Of a DNA stretch of 64,000 bases, positions 35,767 to 47,129 are shown piece after piece (within the stretch, counting starts at the first letter, position 1; each line of letters starts with the position of its first letter). Source of the stretch: Maricaulis maris MCS10 (GTDB lineage Bacteria > Pseudomonadota > Alphaproteobacteria > Caulobacterales > Maricaulaceae); assembly GCF_000014745.1 (NCBI RefSeq), contig NC_008347.1:1249501-1313500 (forward strand), given 5' to 3'. Position numbers and translations under genes: made by a program. Below the pieces are notes generated by a model. The model saw only the letters and a list, made by a program, of their open reading frames with translations, searched no databases and was not told where the DNA came from.

Positions 35767-36888
35767 ATGGCGGAGCCATCGTCCCGGTCTGATCCGGGCA
35801 GTGATGCCGCCGCACGCAAGCGGAGAGGGCGCAAACGCGCGCCAGCTCCCGTGTACGGCGCGATCGATCTGGGAACCAATAATTGCCGCATGTTGCTGGC
35901 GCAGCGATCCGGTAGCAGCTTTCATGTCGTGGATGCCTTTTCACGGGTCGTGCGGTTGGGCGAGGGCATAACCGGCTCGGGTGCGCTGTCGCAGGGGGCC
36001 ATGGATCGGGCCGTCGAGGCGCTCAAGGTCTGTGCCGACAAGATCCGTCGCCAGAACGTCGTCAAGCATCGCTCCATCGCCACACAAGCCTGCCGCATGG
36101 CCGATAATGGCGCTGAATTCCTCGACCGCGTCGAACGCGAGACCGGGCTGACCTTCGATCTCATTACCGCCGAGGAAGAGGCGCGCCTGGCCGTGCATGG
36201 CTGCGTCGACCTGCTCGATGAAGACCGCGACGCAGCGCTGGTGATCGATATCGGCGGCGGCTCCACCGAGCTGTCCTGGGTCGATCTGGCCGAATGGCGC
36301 CGGCGCGGTGGCCGGGACTCGGGCGGCCGCCCGCCGATGAAGTCCTGGACCTCGACGCCGGTGGGTGTGGTTACCCTGTCGGAACGCTTTCCCGAGCGTG
36401 AGGACCGGGCCGAATGGTACCAGGACATGAAGACCTATGCCCGCGACCTGATGAAGACCCCGCGCGGCGCCAAGGCCATGCGGCCGATCTTCGATGATGG
36501 TCGGGCCCATCTGGTCGGCACGTCGGGGACCGTCACCTCGATGGCCGGCGTGCATCTGCGCCTGCCGCGCTATGACCGGTCTAAGGTGGACGGGTTGTGG
36601 ATGAGTGGCGATGAGGCGCTGGACGCCTGCAAGCGCTTGCGGGAACTGGATTTTCACGGTCGCTCGCAAGAGCCGACCATCGGCGCCGACCGGGCCGAGC
36701 TGGTGCTCGCCGGCTGCGCGATCTATGAGGCGGTGGCCGAGATGTGGCCGGCCGACCGGTTGCGGGTCGGTGACCGGGGCTTGCGCGAAGGCATGTTGCT
36801 CAATCTGATGCGAAAGTCCAAGAAGCGCAGGCGTCGCCGCAAGAAGGCGGGCGATGCGGCGCCAGACGTGACAGGATCAGACGCATGA
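35767..36888 (+). CDS. Ppx/GppA family exopolyphosphatase / pppGpp phosphatase
   Basis: A 373-residue sugar-kinase-fold phosphohydrolase acting on polyphosphate or (p)ppGpp. The phosphate loop VYGAIDLGTNNCRMLLAQR (from about residue 36), ITAEEEARLAVHG, VIDIGGGSTELSW and LVGTSGTVTSMAG are family motifs. The first 35 residues are basic and low in complexity, and the Lys/Arg-rich tail (KKRRRRRKK) may bind polyanions. It overlaps rlmE by 4 nt (ATGA). The ATG at 35767 follows AGAGGGAAATC. Confidence 0.92.
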   Translation: MAEPSSRSDPGSDAAARKRRGRKRAPAPVYGAIDLGTNNCRMLLAQRSGSSFHVVDAFSRVVRLGEGITGSGALSQGAMDRAVEALKVCADKIRRQNVVKHRSIATQACRMADNGAEFLDRVERETGLTFDLITAEEEARLAVHGCVDLLDEDRDAALVIDIGGGSTELSWVDLAEWRRRGGRDSGGRPPMKSWTSTPVGVVTLSERFPEREDRAEWYQDMKTYARDLMKTPRGAKAMRPIFDDGRAHLVGTSGTVTSMAGVHLRLPRYDRSKVDGLWMSGDEALDACKRLRELDFHGRSQEPTIGADRAELVLAGCAIYEAVAEMWPADRLRVGDRGLREGMLLNLMRKSKKRRRRRKKAGDAAPDVTGSDA

Positions 36889-37724
36889 GCGACGACGATC
36901 AAAAACCCGAAGACGCGACGCCCGACGGCTCGGAGCCTGCCGAAAACCAGCCCGATGGCGAGACGCCGGCAGCCGGTGAAGGCGCGCCGGACCAGGCCGG
37001 CCTGCCCGGTTGGGGCAGCAGTGACAAGCGCCGCGGCCGCCGCTCCGGTCCGATGAAGAAGGGCGGAGACGCCCGCGCTGCCAAGCAGATGTTCGAGCGC
37101 GTGAAAACCGCGCGGGGTCGCAAGTCCTCTTCGACCCGCTGGCTGCAGCGTCAGCTCAATGATCCCTATGTGAAGAAAGCCCAGATGGAGGGCTATCGCT
37201 CGCGCGCGGCCTACAAGCTGTTGCAACTGGACGAGCGTTTCAAACTCCTCAAGCCGGGCATGCGCGTGGTCGATCTCGGCTCGGCGCCGGGCGGCTGGGT
37301 GCAGGTGGCACTGAAATCCGGTGCCTCCGAAGTGGTCGGGATCGACTTGCTGGAGATGGAAGCCATCGCCGGCGCGACCCTGCTGGAAAAGGACTTCACC
37401 GACGCCGACGCGCCCAGCCTGGTGAAGGCCGAGATGGGCGGCGCCGCCGATGCCGTCGTCTCTGATCTCGCGCCCTGGACCACTGGCCACAAGACCACCG
37501 ACCATTTGCGCATCGTCGCCCTGGCCGAACTCGCGGCCCATTTCGCGGTCGAAACCCTCAAGCCCGGCGGTTTCTTCATCGCCAAGGTCTTCCAGGGTGG
37601 ATCCGACAGTGATCTGCTCAACTTCCTCAAGGCCAATTTCGAGAAGGTCCGCCACTTCAAGCCGGATGCCAGCCGTTCGGAAAGCGCCGAGACCTTTGTT
37701 GTCGCGATGGGCTTCAAGGGCTAG
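36885..37724 (+). CDS. rlmE: 23S rRNA 2'-O-methyltransferase RlmE (FtsJ)
   Basis: Methylates U2552 of 23S rRNA during 50S maturation. 279 residues against about 210 in E. coli: the first 80 are an extra charged Pro/Glu/Gly-rich and then basic stretch. The catalytic core has K111 (RSRAAYKLLQLDER), the SAM loop VDLGSAPGGWVQVAL, SDLAPWTTG, the lysine in FIAKVFQG and the glutamate in SRSESAETFVVA, giving the K-D-K-E set. It starts inside the ppx/gppA stop codon. Confidence 0.94.
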   Translation: MSDDDQKPEDATPDGSEPAENQPDGETPAAGEGAPDQAGLPGWGSSDKRRGRRSGPMKKGGDARAAKQMFERVKTARGRKSSSTRWLQRQLNDPYVKKAQMEGYRSRAAYKLLQLDERFKLLKPGMRVVDLGSAPGGWVQVALKSGASEVVGIDLLEMEAIAGATLLEKDFTDADAPSLVKAEMGGAADAVVSDLAPWTTGHKTTDHLRIVALAELAAHFAVETLKPGGFFIAKVFQGGSDSDLLNFLKANFEKVRHFKPDASRSESAETFVVAMGFKG

Positions 37725-37782
37725 CGCATGTAATTGTCGCCCACCGCTCCCAAAGGTAGAGTGAAGCCTTGGAGGCGTTCAC

Positions 37783-38556
37783 GTGATTGGCGACTGGCTA
37801 CAACTTCTGGGGGCGGCACTTGGCGGGGGGCTGGTCGTCAAACTGCTTGATATCGCCTATCAGGAATACCGCTCGCGCAGTATGAAGTCCAAGTCGGCGA
37901 GGGCCTTCGTCGATTCCCATCTTGTGCCGTTGATCAAGGTTGCGGATGAGCTAGTGGGCAAGCTGCGTTCGCTTGCCATGCAGGACTTCCAGCCGCTTCA
38001 TGACACAACCGATCTGGCGCGATCCAAGGACCTGCAATCGACCGTCTACCTTCTGTCAAAATTCTGGGCCCAGATCGAAGTCTTCCGGACTGCCGGCTTG
38101 ACCGTCGAATTCGTGCGTGACGAACGCGGACGGACTTTGCAGACCTTCATCGACTGCCTCGAATCCCGTCGTGTGCGATTACAGGACCGGATATCGCAAA
38201 GAGCGATCGGCGAACTCATGCTGAATGATCAGGCGGAGGGGCTCGACCTGGTTCGATTTCTTGACTTTGCCCTGCGGCAGAAGGAGCACCCTCTGGCGCA
38301 GGAATGGGTAGGGCCTCTCGTCGATTTCCTGTCCCGCACCCGCCATACAACCGAGCGACAACGCTTGATGGCCTATGGGATCGTCGTGCACGCGCTGGTC
38401 GATACTCTCGACCCCAAACACGCTTTGAGCCGAGAGCGACCCTCCTATCCCCGCAAGTTGTCGCGAAAGACATGGCGCGACCTGCGCTACCGCATCTTTG
38501 CGCGTTATCTCACCGTGGTGGATGACAGCTCAAAATATATCGGGCCGCCCAAATAG
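37783..38556 (+). CDS. Hypothetical protein with N-terminal membrane helix
   Basis: A 257-residue protein beginning at GTG 37783, 6 nt after GGAGG. Residues 1-25 (WLQLLGAALGGGLVVKLLDIAY) form a likely membrane anchor. The remainder is helical, charged and rich in Leu/Arg, and appears cytoplasmic. I do not recognise a domain. It is separate from rlmE by 58 nt and its stop codon lies inside a perfect hairpin. Confidence 0.75.
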   Translation: MIGDWLQLLGAALGGGLVVKLLDIAYQEYRSRSMKSKSARAFVDSHLVPLIKVADELVGKLRSLAMQDFQPLHDTTDLARSKDLQSTVYLLSKFWAQIEVFRTAGLTVEFVRDERGRTLQTFIDCLESRRVRLQDRISQRAIGELMLNDQAEGLDLVRFLDFALRQKEHPLAQEWVGPLVDFLSRTRHTTERQRLMAYGIVVHALVDTLDPKHALSRERPSYPRKLSRKTWRDLRYRIFARYLTVVDDSSKYIGPPK

Positions 38557-38565
38557 GGCGGCCCG
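38541..38565 (+). terminator. Hairpin overlapping the stop codon, probable terminator
   Basis: CGGGCCGCCC (38541-38550) pairs perfectly with GGGCGGCCCG (38556-38565) around a 5-nt loop. The stop codon TAG is in the loop. No T run follows, so intrinsic termination is uncertain; it could instead protect the 3' end. Confidence 0.5.
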
Positions 38566-38705
38566 AAAGGGTAAGGCGGACCGAAATGACTTTGGGCTTC
38601 AAGCTGTCGCTTTCGAAACCGACACGCCAGTTGCTCCGCCTTTAGCTCGTTCGGCGAGGGTCGCCGTTACCTGATTTATAGCATGTCGTCGGCGTAAGCG
38701 GAAGG

Positions 38706-39128
38706 TCACATACCCCGTCCGTCCTCGTCGGTTCGCTGGATCGAGACGGGTACGCCATTCGCGCCCATATCATCCCAGATCCGGACCACCACGCCATGAT
38801 CGCTTTCGTCATGGACTTCCAGCAGGACTGCGCTTTCGGGATTTTCTGCCCTGTGCCGATTGACGGAGGCCAGAACCCGTTCGATGTCGGTCCGGTCCTG
38901 GTTGACGAAAACCTGGTTGTCGCTGTCGACCTGGATCAGGATCACGGGCCGGTTCGGCGCCTCGCACCCCGCGCCTTCGCACTCCGGCGGCGGGCGCAAA
39001 TCGACACCCTCTTCCGACAGGAATGTCGCAGTGACGATGAAGAAAATCAGCAGGATGAAAACGATGTCCAGCATCGGGGTCATGTTGACCTCTGCCTGGT
39101 CGTCGCGCTTGCGAAAACGTTTACGCAT
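38706..39128 (-). CDS. exbD: ExbD/TolR-family biopolymer transport protein
   Basis: A 140-residue inner-membrane protein of the proton-channel partner family. The N-terminus has basic residues, then NMTPMLDIVFILLIFFIVTATFL with the conserved channel Asp in MLDIVF. The periplasmic domain follows (VILIQVDSDNQVFVNQDRT). A short insert with two cysteines (PPECEGAGCEAP) sits where most ExbD proteins continue directly. No exbB or tonB is next to it, so its partner must be encoded elsewhere. Confidence 0.9.
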   Translation of the reverse strand: MRKRFRKRDDQAEVNMTPMLDIVFILLIFFIVTATFLSEEGVDLRPPPECEGAGCEAPNRPVILIQVDSDNQVFVNQDRTDIERVLASVNRHRAENPESAVLLEVHDESDHGVVVRIWDDMGANGVPVSIQRTDEDGRGM

Positions 39129-39299
39129 GTGGGCCTCCCCATTGGCCGATGGACCGCGCCAGCCTCACCCGGCGCCTTGTCAGTCGAACGAGCTGGCAAG
39201 GCAGGAGCGGGGAGGCGGGAAGGCCATTTGCGGGCGAAAATGGGGCCGCGTGTCGGACGCGTGCTTGTTCTGGCCGTGCCCGGTGCCTAGCCTGACGAC

Positions 39300-41646
<2,347 letters not shown>

Positions 41647-41777
41647 TCAGCCCGGGTTGAATGAGCCGGGAAAGGCAAGCCGCCATCTTCGCATGAAGGC
41701 CATTCCGGGGCGGCGATTGCCGGGACGGGGCGGGGTGGCTACCCCGCTTCCATCCATTCTTTTCAAGGAGAAGCCTG

Positions 41778-42194
41778 ATGTCTGACGCTTTGATCTACCC
41801 GCTCCTGGTGCAAGTCGCCCTGACGTTCGTCCTGCTGTTCGCCACCGCTTTTTTGCGCACGGGATCGATTGCCGCTGGCAAGGTCAAGCCGGCTGACATC
41901 ATGCTCGGTCAACGGGCCTGGCCGAAACAGGTCCAGCAGGTCTCCAATGCGTTCCACAACCAGTTGGAAACGCCGGTCTTGTTCTTCGTCGGTGTCATCC
42001 TGGCAGTTGTGACCAGTGTTGGCGGGCCGGTTCTGCTCGCCCTGTCCTGGACCTGGGTGGCGCTGCGCATTGTCCACGCCTTCATCCATGCGACCAGCAA
42101 TCATCTGCGCTGGCGCTTTTACTGTTTTGCCGCCGGTGTCTTCGTCCTGCTGGCATTCTGGATCACGCTGGCGATCGGGATCGTGACGCGATGA
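41778..42194 (+). CDS. MAPEG family membrane protein
   Basis: A 138-residue, four-helix membrane protein of the MAPEG family (membrane-associated proteins in eicosanoid and glutathione metabolism). AFHNQLETPVLFF and WVALRIVHAFIHATSN are family motifs. Bacterial members often have glutathione-dependent peroxidase or transferase activity, but this one is untested. GGAGAAGCCTG precedes the ATG. It overlaps the next gene by 4 nt. Confidence 0.88.
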   Translation: MSDALIYPLLVQVALTFVLLFATAFLRTGSIAAGKVKPADIMLGQRAWPKQVQQVSNAFHNQLETPVLFFVGVILAVVTSVGGPVLLALSWTWVALRIVHAFIHATSNHLRWRFYCFAAGVFVLLAFWITLAIGIVTR

Positions 42195-42559
42195 TGCAGG
42201 ACCAGCCAATGCTCGAGACCGGGCAGGACATTCTTTTCCTGCTGACTGGCGCCTGGGGTGACGGTGAGGGCGGTCCGTGGCTGTGCGCCGATTGCTGCAC
42301 GATGGAGGGCGCCATCAAGGTCAATCCGCATTGGGCTGAAGCTGTCACCCTGGTGCGGGTCGATTACGCCCGTCCGCGCGCGGAGATCGTGGCCTTGCTG
42401 GACGCGGACCATCAGAATGCGCCGACCCTGATCCTCAGCCCCGACACGGTGGCCCATATCGAGCCGGAGGCGGTGGTGAATGGCCGTCGGATCTATACCG
42501 ACCCCAAGGCCATCTGCCGCCAGCTGGCGGCGTGCTATACCGGCGCCCAGCCGAAATAA
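42191..42559 (+). CDS. DUF3088 family protein
   Basis: A 122-residue cytoplasmic protein of the DUF3088 family, with a thioredoxin-like outline: a strand (DILFLLTGAW) followed by two close Cys pairs in WLCADCCTMEGAI, and a second half with NAPTLIL that resembles the cis-Pro segment of glutaredoxins. A redox role is possible but unproved. Its ATGA overlap with the MAPEG gene suggests the two work together. Confidence 0.8.
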   Translation: MMQDQPMLETGQDILFLLTGAWGDGEGGPWLCADCCTMEGAIKVNPHWAEAVTLVRVDYARPRAEIVALLDADHQNAPTLILSPDTVAHIEPEAVVNGRRIYTDPKAICRQLAACYTGAQPK

Positions 42560-42598
42560 ACCGCGCCCGAGTGCGCCCTTACAAGACGGATATCCGAC

Positions 42599-43912
42599 AT
42601 GAGAGACGGCGCACGCATTGCCGCGGCCATCGAGATTCTCGAGACCCTCCAGACCCAGCACCAGCCAGTGAAGGACGCCGTGCGCGATTGGGGCAAGGCG
42701 CACCGCTTTGCCGGCTCGGGCGATCGCGCCTGGATCGGCGGGCTGGTGCTCGACGCGCTGCGTCACCAGTCCTCGACCGCCTACGCGATGGACGGAGACG
42801 CGCCTCGCACGCTGGCCATTGGCACGGTCGGACGGGTCTGGGGTGTTGAGGCTGATGCCATCGACGCCATGTTTGCCGGTGATGATCATGCGCCGGAAGC
42901 CCTCACCGACGCCGAGCGAGAGGGCCTGGCCCGGGACATTTCCGACGCGCCGCTGCACATTCGCGGCGATGTGCCGGAATGGCTCGAGGAAAGCCTGGTC
43001 CGGGCCTTTGGCGAGGCCGCCGCCGAAGAGGGCCGCAAGCTCTCTTCGCGGGCGCCGGTTGATCTCAGGGTGAATGAAGCCAAGGTCGATTTCGACCGTG
43101 CTTTCAAAGAGGTATCGTCAAAACTGAAAGCGGCTGAAAATAGCCCCTTGGTGCGCTCAGGTATTCGCATTCCGCAGCGCGACCCGCGTGGCAAGTCAGC
43201 CGCCGCCGAGAGCATTCCCGCCTATGGCAAGGGCTGGGTCGAGGTCCAGGATATCGGTTCCCAGCTGGCCGCGCTGGCCTCGGGCGCCCGTGCAGGCGAG
43301 CAGATACTGGACTATTGCGCCGGTGCCGGTGGCAAGACGCTGGCGCTATCCGCACTTTTGCACAATACCGGACAGGTCCACGCCTGGGACATTGACTGGC
43401 GCCGCCTGCGCGCCATCTGGCCGCGCCTCAAGCGCGCCGATGTGCGCAATGTCCAGGTCCATGATGATAGTGAAGACAAGGCCTTGGGTGAGTTTGTTGA
43501 GAAAATGGATGTCGTTTTCTGCGATGCGCCCTGCACCGGAACCGGCACCTGGCGCCGCCGTCCCGACGCCAAATGGCGTCTCAAGCCCGCCGCTCTCGAC
43601 CGTCGCATGAAAGAGCAGGACATCGTGCTGGAACGCGCCCATCGCTATGTGAAGCCGGGCGGCCGTCTGGTCTACATCACCTGCTCGGTCCTGCCGGAAG
43701 AAAACGGTGACCGGGTCAATGCTTTCCTCGACAAGGTCGAGGGTTTCAAACCGGTGCCGGTGATGGACGCGCTGATCCAGTCCGGCGGTCTGGGCGACGG
43801 CGCCGAGGCGCTGCTGGAGTCTTGCCTCACCGAACACGGCGCCCTCCAGCTCTCGCCGGGCCGGACGGATACGGACGGGTTCTACATCTGCGTGATGGAG
43901 CGGGTGGGGTGA
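42599..43912 (+). CDS. RsmB/NOP-family RNA (cytosine-5) methyltransferase
   Basis: A 437-residue SAM-dependent RNA m5C methyltransferase. An N-terminal NusB-like region (residues 1-140) precedes the catalytic domain with LDYCAGAGGKTLALSALL (SAM loop), the catalytic FCDAPCTGTGTWRRRPD, and LVYITCSVLPEENGD, which carries the second conserved cysteine. RsmB targets C967 of 16S rRNA; whether this protein has the same target cannot be told from sequence. The following gene starts inside its stop codon. Confidence 0.9.
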   Translation: MRDGARIAAAIEILETLQTQHQPVKDAVRDWGKAHRFAGSGDRAWIGGLVLDALRHQSSTAYAMDGDAPRTLAIGTVGRVWGVEADAIDAMFAGDDHAPEALTDAEREGLARDISDAPLHIRGDVPEWLEESLVRAFGEAAAEEGRKLSSRAPVDLRVNEAKVDFDRAFKEVSSKLKAAENSPLVRSGIRIPQRDPRGKSAAAESIPAYGKGWVEVQDIGSQLAALASGARAGEQILDYCAGAGGKTLALSALLHNTGQVHAWDIDWRRLRAIWPRLKRADVRNVQVHDDSEDKALGEFVEKMDVVFCDAPCTGTGTWRRRPDAKWRLKPAALDRRMKEQDIVLERAHRYVKPGGRLVYITCSVLPEENGDRVNAFLDKVEGFKPVPVMDALIQSGGLGDGAEALLESCLTEHGALQLSPGRTDTDGFYICVMERVG

Positions 43913-44478
43913 GTGAAACGATCGTTCTGAGGCAAAGCACCGATAAACTTTTGGCAATGGCTGTGGGCTGCCTTGCCGGTATCGGTGCGTGCGCTTGGGC
44001 GTTGGTAAATCTGCATACGGGAAATCTGGTCGAGAATGTTGAAAGCATTCGACGTGGCTGGTTCGCGTACTGGCTTCTTTGGGCGGGACTACCCTTCCTT
44101 GGAGTCGGCTGCTGGGTATTTGCCAAAGACGGGATGGCAGCGGCTCGCGGTCGCGCGAGTTTGACCCTTGATGAAGTTGGTTTTCAGGAACAGACAACTG
44201 GTCGCGACCGCCGATTGTGCTGGAACCAGGTGAGCCCTTTCGAGGTCTACACCAAGCGTCGGTTTGGCGTCCCGGCCGTATCAATGGTGGTGTTTGATGT
44301 TCTCGATCAGCCCGCGGACTGGTGGTCAGGCATGAACCGGAATGTCGCAGGTCGAGGGGCGTGGCTTCAACAGAGTTACGAGCTGCCACCTCAGGAGCTG
44401 GCCGATTTATTGAACAAATACCGCGATGCCGCGCTCAGCGACAAGCTCGAAAGTGTAGGAAAATGCGAGCCGGCTTGA
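43909..44478 (+). CDS. Two-helix membrane protein with PH-like cytoplasmic domain
   Basis: A 189-residue protein beginning at GTG 43909, overlapping the methyltransferase stop. Two membrane helices (LLAMAVGCLAGIGACAWALV and WFAYWLLWAGLPFLGVGCWV) are followed by a domain starting SLTLDEVGFQEQ and continuing RLCWNQVSPFEVY, the strand pattern of small bacterial PH-like domains. Function unknown. A similar layout is seen in the next gene, across the palindromic element. Confidence 0.72.
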   Translation: MSETIVLRQSTDKLLAMAVGCLAGIGACAWALVNLHTGNLVENVESIRRGWFAYWLLWAGLPFLGVGCWVFAKDGMAAARGRASLTLDEVGFQEQTTGRDRRLCWNQVSPFEVYTKRRFGVPAVSMVVFDVLDQPADWWSGMNRNVAGRGAWLQQSYELPPQELADLLNKYRDAALSDKLESVGKCEPA

Positions 44479-44530
44479 CCGGGGTCATTCCCTTCTGCGC
44501 AATCGCGCATGCCCCACCATAATCTGCTTG

Positions 44531-44651
44531 CCGGGAGACCGCCGTATCCGGTTCTTCAGGTCAAGGGGTCTACCCGCTTTGCGGCCCCTCGGGCCCTTGA
44601 CCTGAAGAACCGGATACGGCCTGCTGGCTGACAAGCGATCTATGGATAGCG
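44531..44651 (-). repeat. Dispersed palindromic element, copy C
   Basis: Arms 44541-44567 and 44594-44620 are perfect 27-nt inverted repeats (GCCGTATCCGGTTCTTCAGG at the outer end). Read on the minus strand, the flank order matches copies B and D: TATCCAT and TGTCAGCCAGC before, TCTCCCGGCAAG after. Its loop differs from the other two copies. Confidence 0.9.
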
Positions 44652-44727
44652 CCGCGTCGTGCGCCGCTTTATCAGATTTGGGTTGGTTTCAGCTATTGGC
44701 CGCAGGTTGCCTATTCCCGGTGCGGCA

Positions 44728-45285
44728 ATGAATGGTTTTTTGGGGGCCGGTGAAGTGTTGAGCTATGTGGCAGGGTATGTCTTGGGCTTTGCCTTGGTTG
44801 CGGCCATTCATTGGCGGCACCGAGCGAGGCGACGTCTGCGCCATCCGGGGTTTGCGTTCGTTGAGGCAATCCCAACTCCGATGTTGTTGGGCATTCTGTT
44901 GCTTTTTATCACCCTGCACAATGTGGTCACCGGCCCGACCGGATTGGCGGCACAGGAGGGGCGCGAAGTTGAACTTGTGACTGTCGGATTGGGTATCTTC
45001 GTGGCCTGCGCTCTGCTCTACCTGACCCGATCAGAGATCCGGTGGTCCGATGATACCCTGGCCGCACGGCGCTGGCCCGGCGCGGACATCCAGCTGGCCT
45101 GGAACGATATCCGGCAGGCGGGCATCTCCGAGATATTCCTGCGCGTGTGGGTCACCGATGCCCAAGGACGAACACTCGTCATCGGCAAGGCGACAAGACC
45201 ATCAAGCCTCGCGGACGAAATGGCGGCGCACTTGGGCGACCGCTTCATCGGCATCCGAAAGCCGCAGGCTGCGCCAGCGGAATAG
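44728..45285 (+). CDS. Two-helix membrane protein with PH-like domain
   Basis: A protein of about 185 residues with two membrane segments (VAGYVLGFALVAAIHW and PTPMLLGILLLFITLHNVV), a third hydrophobic stretch (LGIFVACALLYLT), and a C-terminal PH-like domain with IRWSDDTLAARRW and IQLAWNDIRQAGI. It resembles the gene at 43909 in topology and in the W-N motif, so the two may be old paralogues. The start is uncertain: ATG 44728 has a weak site, and a GTG at 44659 would add 23 residues. Confidence 0.68.
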   Translation: MNGFLGAGEVLSYVAGYVLGFALVAAIHWRHRARRRLRHPGFAFVEAIPTPMLLGILLLFITLHNVVTGPTGLAAQEGREVELVTVGLGIFVACALLYLTRSEIRWSDDTLAARRWPGADIQLAWNDIRQAGISEIFLRVWVTDAQGRTLVIGKATRPSSLADEMAAHLGDRFIGIRKPQAAPAE

Positions 45286-45368
45286 TCGGCATACTCACCC
45301 TCCGACATTCTTCATCAGCAACATCTGGCGCCCCTTGAACTCGCGGCCTGTCTCCCGTGTTCACCCGA

Positions 45369-46214
45369 TCACCGCGCACCGACACGTCGCCGTTTTGTAC
45401 CGGCCGGCGCCCCATATCCCAACTCGTTCAGTCTCTGCCGGGTCGCGGGGTTGACCTGCACATCCAGTCCCGCACCCGCGCCGACCCGGCGCCGGGTCAG
45501 GGGCTGGTTGATGAGGGGGGCGCTGTCATGCTCCAGCCCGTGCAGCTCGATGCTCCGCGTCGCGTAGTGCAACTGGGCGGGCTCGAATTTCAGGCCGAGG
45601 AAGGTCATCAAACGGGTCACCGTGGCCTTGGGCCGGGTCGCCAGGTCTTCGTAACGAATCCGGATGATGCGACCGGCGAGACTGCGTTCGGCGGCGAGGC
45701 CGATACCGGTCAGGTCGGTCCAGTATTTCAGCGCTGCGCCCGTGTTGCTGACATGGGGGAAGGGGCGCCCCTGAGGGTCGCGCCAGTTGCGGGCGAGCAG
45801 GGAATTTGCGACGTCGCGACCATCACGCACGACATGGATGAAACGGGCCTGCGGAAGCAGCCGCCCGAGCGGGTCAAAGGCGGCGACATTGAGCGAGGTC
45901 TTTTCGACCAGCACCTTGATGGGCGGTTGATCCAGTGGCGCGCTGATCATGCCGGTCAGCAGGTCGGCCATGGTGCGGCGCATGTCCTCGGCGCCCAGAT
46001 CGAAATCCTGCGCGTGCAGGGGGCCCAGCTCGCGGGCAAAATTCTGCCATTGCATGGCGATCGAGGGCGGCAGACCCGTATCGGGTCCGCAATGGGCATG
46101 GCGATGGGGTTCCAGCAGGCGGCGCAGCAGGGTCAGGCCGGAGCGCGGACAGCCGCCGGCAAAGACCAGGCCTTGGCCATCGCTGCGTCCGGCCTTGCCT
46201 TCGCTGTCAGACAT
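45369..46214 (-). CDS. Sulfotransferase family protein (downstream gene of pair)
   Basis: A 281-residue PAPS-dependent sulfotransferase. The 5'-phosphosulfate loop GGCPRSGLTLLRRLLEPH lies at about residues 19-37 and the 3'-phosphate motif ARFIHVVRDGRDVANSLL follows. The start at 46214 overlaps the upstream sulfotransferase by 8 nt, so the two are translationally coupled. The substrate is unknown; an exopolysaccharide or lipid head group is likely given the nearby acyltransferase. Confidence 0.88.
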   Translation of the reverse strand: MSDSEGKAGRSDGQGLVFAGGCPRSGLTLLRRLLEPHRHAHCGPDTGLPPSIAMQWQNFARELGPLHAQDFDLGAEDMRRTMADLLTGMISAPLDQPPIKVLVEKTSLNVAAFDPLGRLLPQARFIHVVRDGRDVANSLLARNWRDPQGRPFPHVSNTGAALKYWTDLTGIGLAAERSLAGRIIRIRYEDLATRPKATVTRLMTFLGLKFEPAQLHYATRSIELHGLEHDSAPLINQPLTRRRVGAGAGLDVQVNPATRQRLNELGYGAPAGTKRRRVGAR

Positions 46215-47007
46215 AGCCGAGCCGGTCCAGATGGTGTCCGGCCACGCGCATGACGGTGTCGAGCCGGGTCTGGTCGAGATCGGTCTGCCAGCGATCGATG
46301 GCGGTCCGGTCGACGGGACGGGAGACACGGTCGGCACTGGACTCCGCCATACCCTGACGGCCGTCGAAAGCGTCTGCATGATCGAGCGCGCGGGCCTTGG
46401 CGTCATCGTCCTCGCCCAGTGCATCGAACAGGCGGGAGATCGTGCCGGCCGTGTCAGCCACGAGATCCTCATAGCGCAGCTCGACATAATTCGGGTCGGC
46501 CTTCATGCGCTGGCCGGCATCGATGCTGGCACACCAGAGCTGCGCGGCGGCTTCGGCGTCGCGGGTGATCGCCATCGGCTGACCGGTCCTAGCGTCGGTC
46601 CAGTCCATGGACAGAAGCGACGCGACCACATCGCGGCCATCGCGGACGATGCCGATCAGCGGGCTGTCGGGGAAGATCTGCCGCAGGCGGGAAAAGTGAA
46701 GGATATTGGCCGGCGTCTTCTCGGCCACCCGCGCCCCGGTCCGCTCGTGCAGCGGGGCCAGCAGCGTGTCGATGGCGCGGGCAAAGCGGTCATTGAGCGC
46801 CTGGCGGTCGAGACCATAGCCGCGCGCCAGCACGTCGGACTGTCCGGCCTCGATCTGTTCGGCCAAATGGCACAGGGCTGGGATGACCCGCATCTCCGGT
46901 CCGCAGACGATATTGCGGCTGGCATTGACCATGGCGCGCAGCAATGTCGTGCCGGATCGCGGGGCACCGCCGATGAAGATGGGAGATTTTCCGACCGCGT
47001 ACTGCAT
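46207..47007 (-). CDS. Sulfotransferase family protein (upstream gene of pair)
   Basis: A 266-residue sulfotransferase with the P-loop-like FIGGAPRSGTTLLRAMVNAS at residues 10-30, then SPLIGIVRDGRDVVASLLSM and the C-terminal YVELRYEDLVADTAGTISRL. It shares the fold of the downstream gene but is clearly a different paralogue. The ATG is at 47007; no strong ribosome site is seen. The acyltransferase gene lies 123 nt upstream on the same strand. Confidence 0.88.
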   Translation of the reverse strand: MQYAVGKSPIFIGGAPRSGTTLLRAMVNASRNIVCGPEMRVIPALCHLAEQIEAGQSDVLARGYGLDRQALNDRFARAIDTLLAPLHERTGARVAEKTPANILHFSRLRQIFPDSPLIGIVRDGRDVVASLLSMDWTDARTGQPMAITRDAEAAAQLWCASIDAGQRMKADPNYVELRYEDLVADTAGTISRLFDALGEDDDAKARALDHADAFDGRQGMAESSADRVSRPVDRTAIDRWQTDLDQTRLDTVMRVAGHHLDRLGYV

Positions 47008-47129
47008 GAGTGACCCGAGACAGCGAGTTCACTCTCAGGTAGCAGGCCGCGTCGGTGGCAATAAGTTACATTGTTTCAATAAATTACGGAAGTTTCACTG
47101 AGTGTACATGGCGTCGGGATAACCGTCTG

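Noticed and set aside
45357-47013. Two long rightward open frames
   Set aside because: Antisense to the two sulfotransferase genes, which carry intact PAPS-binding motifs.
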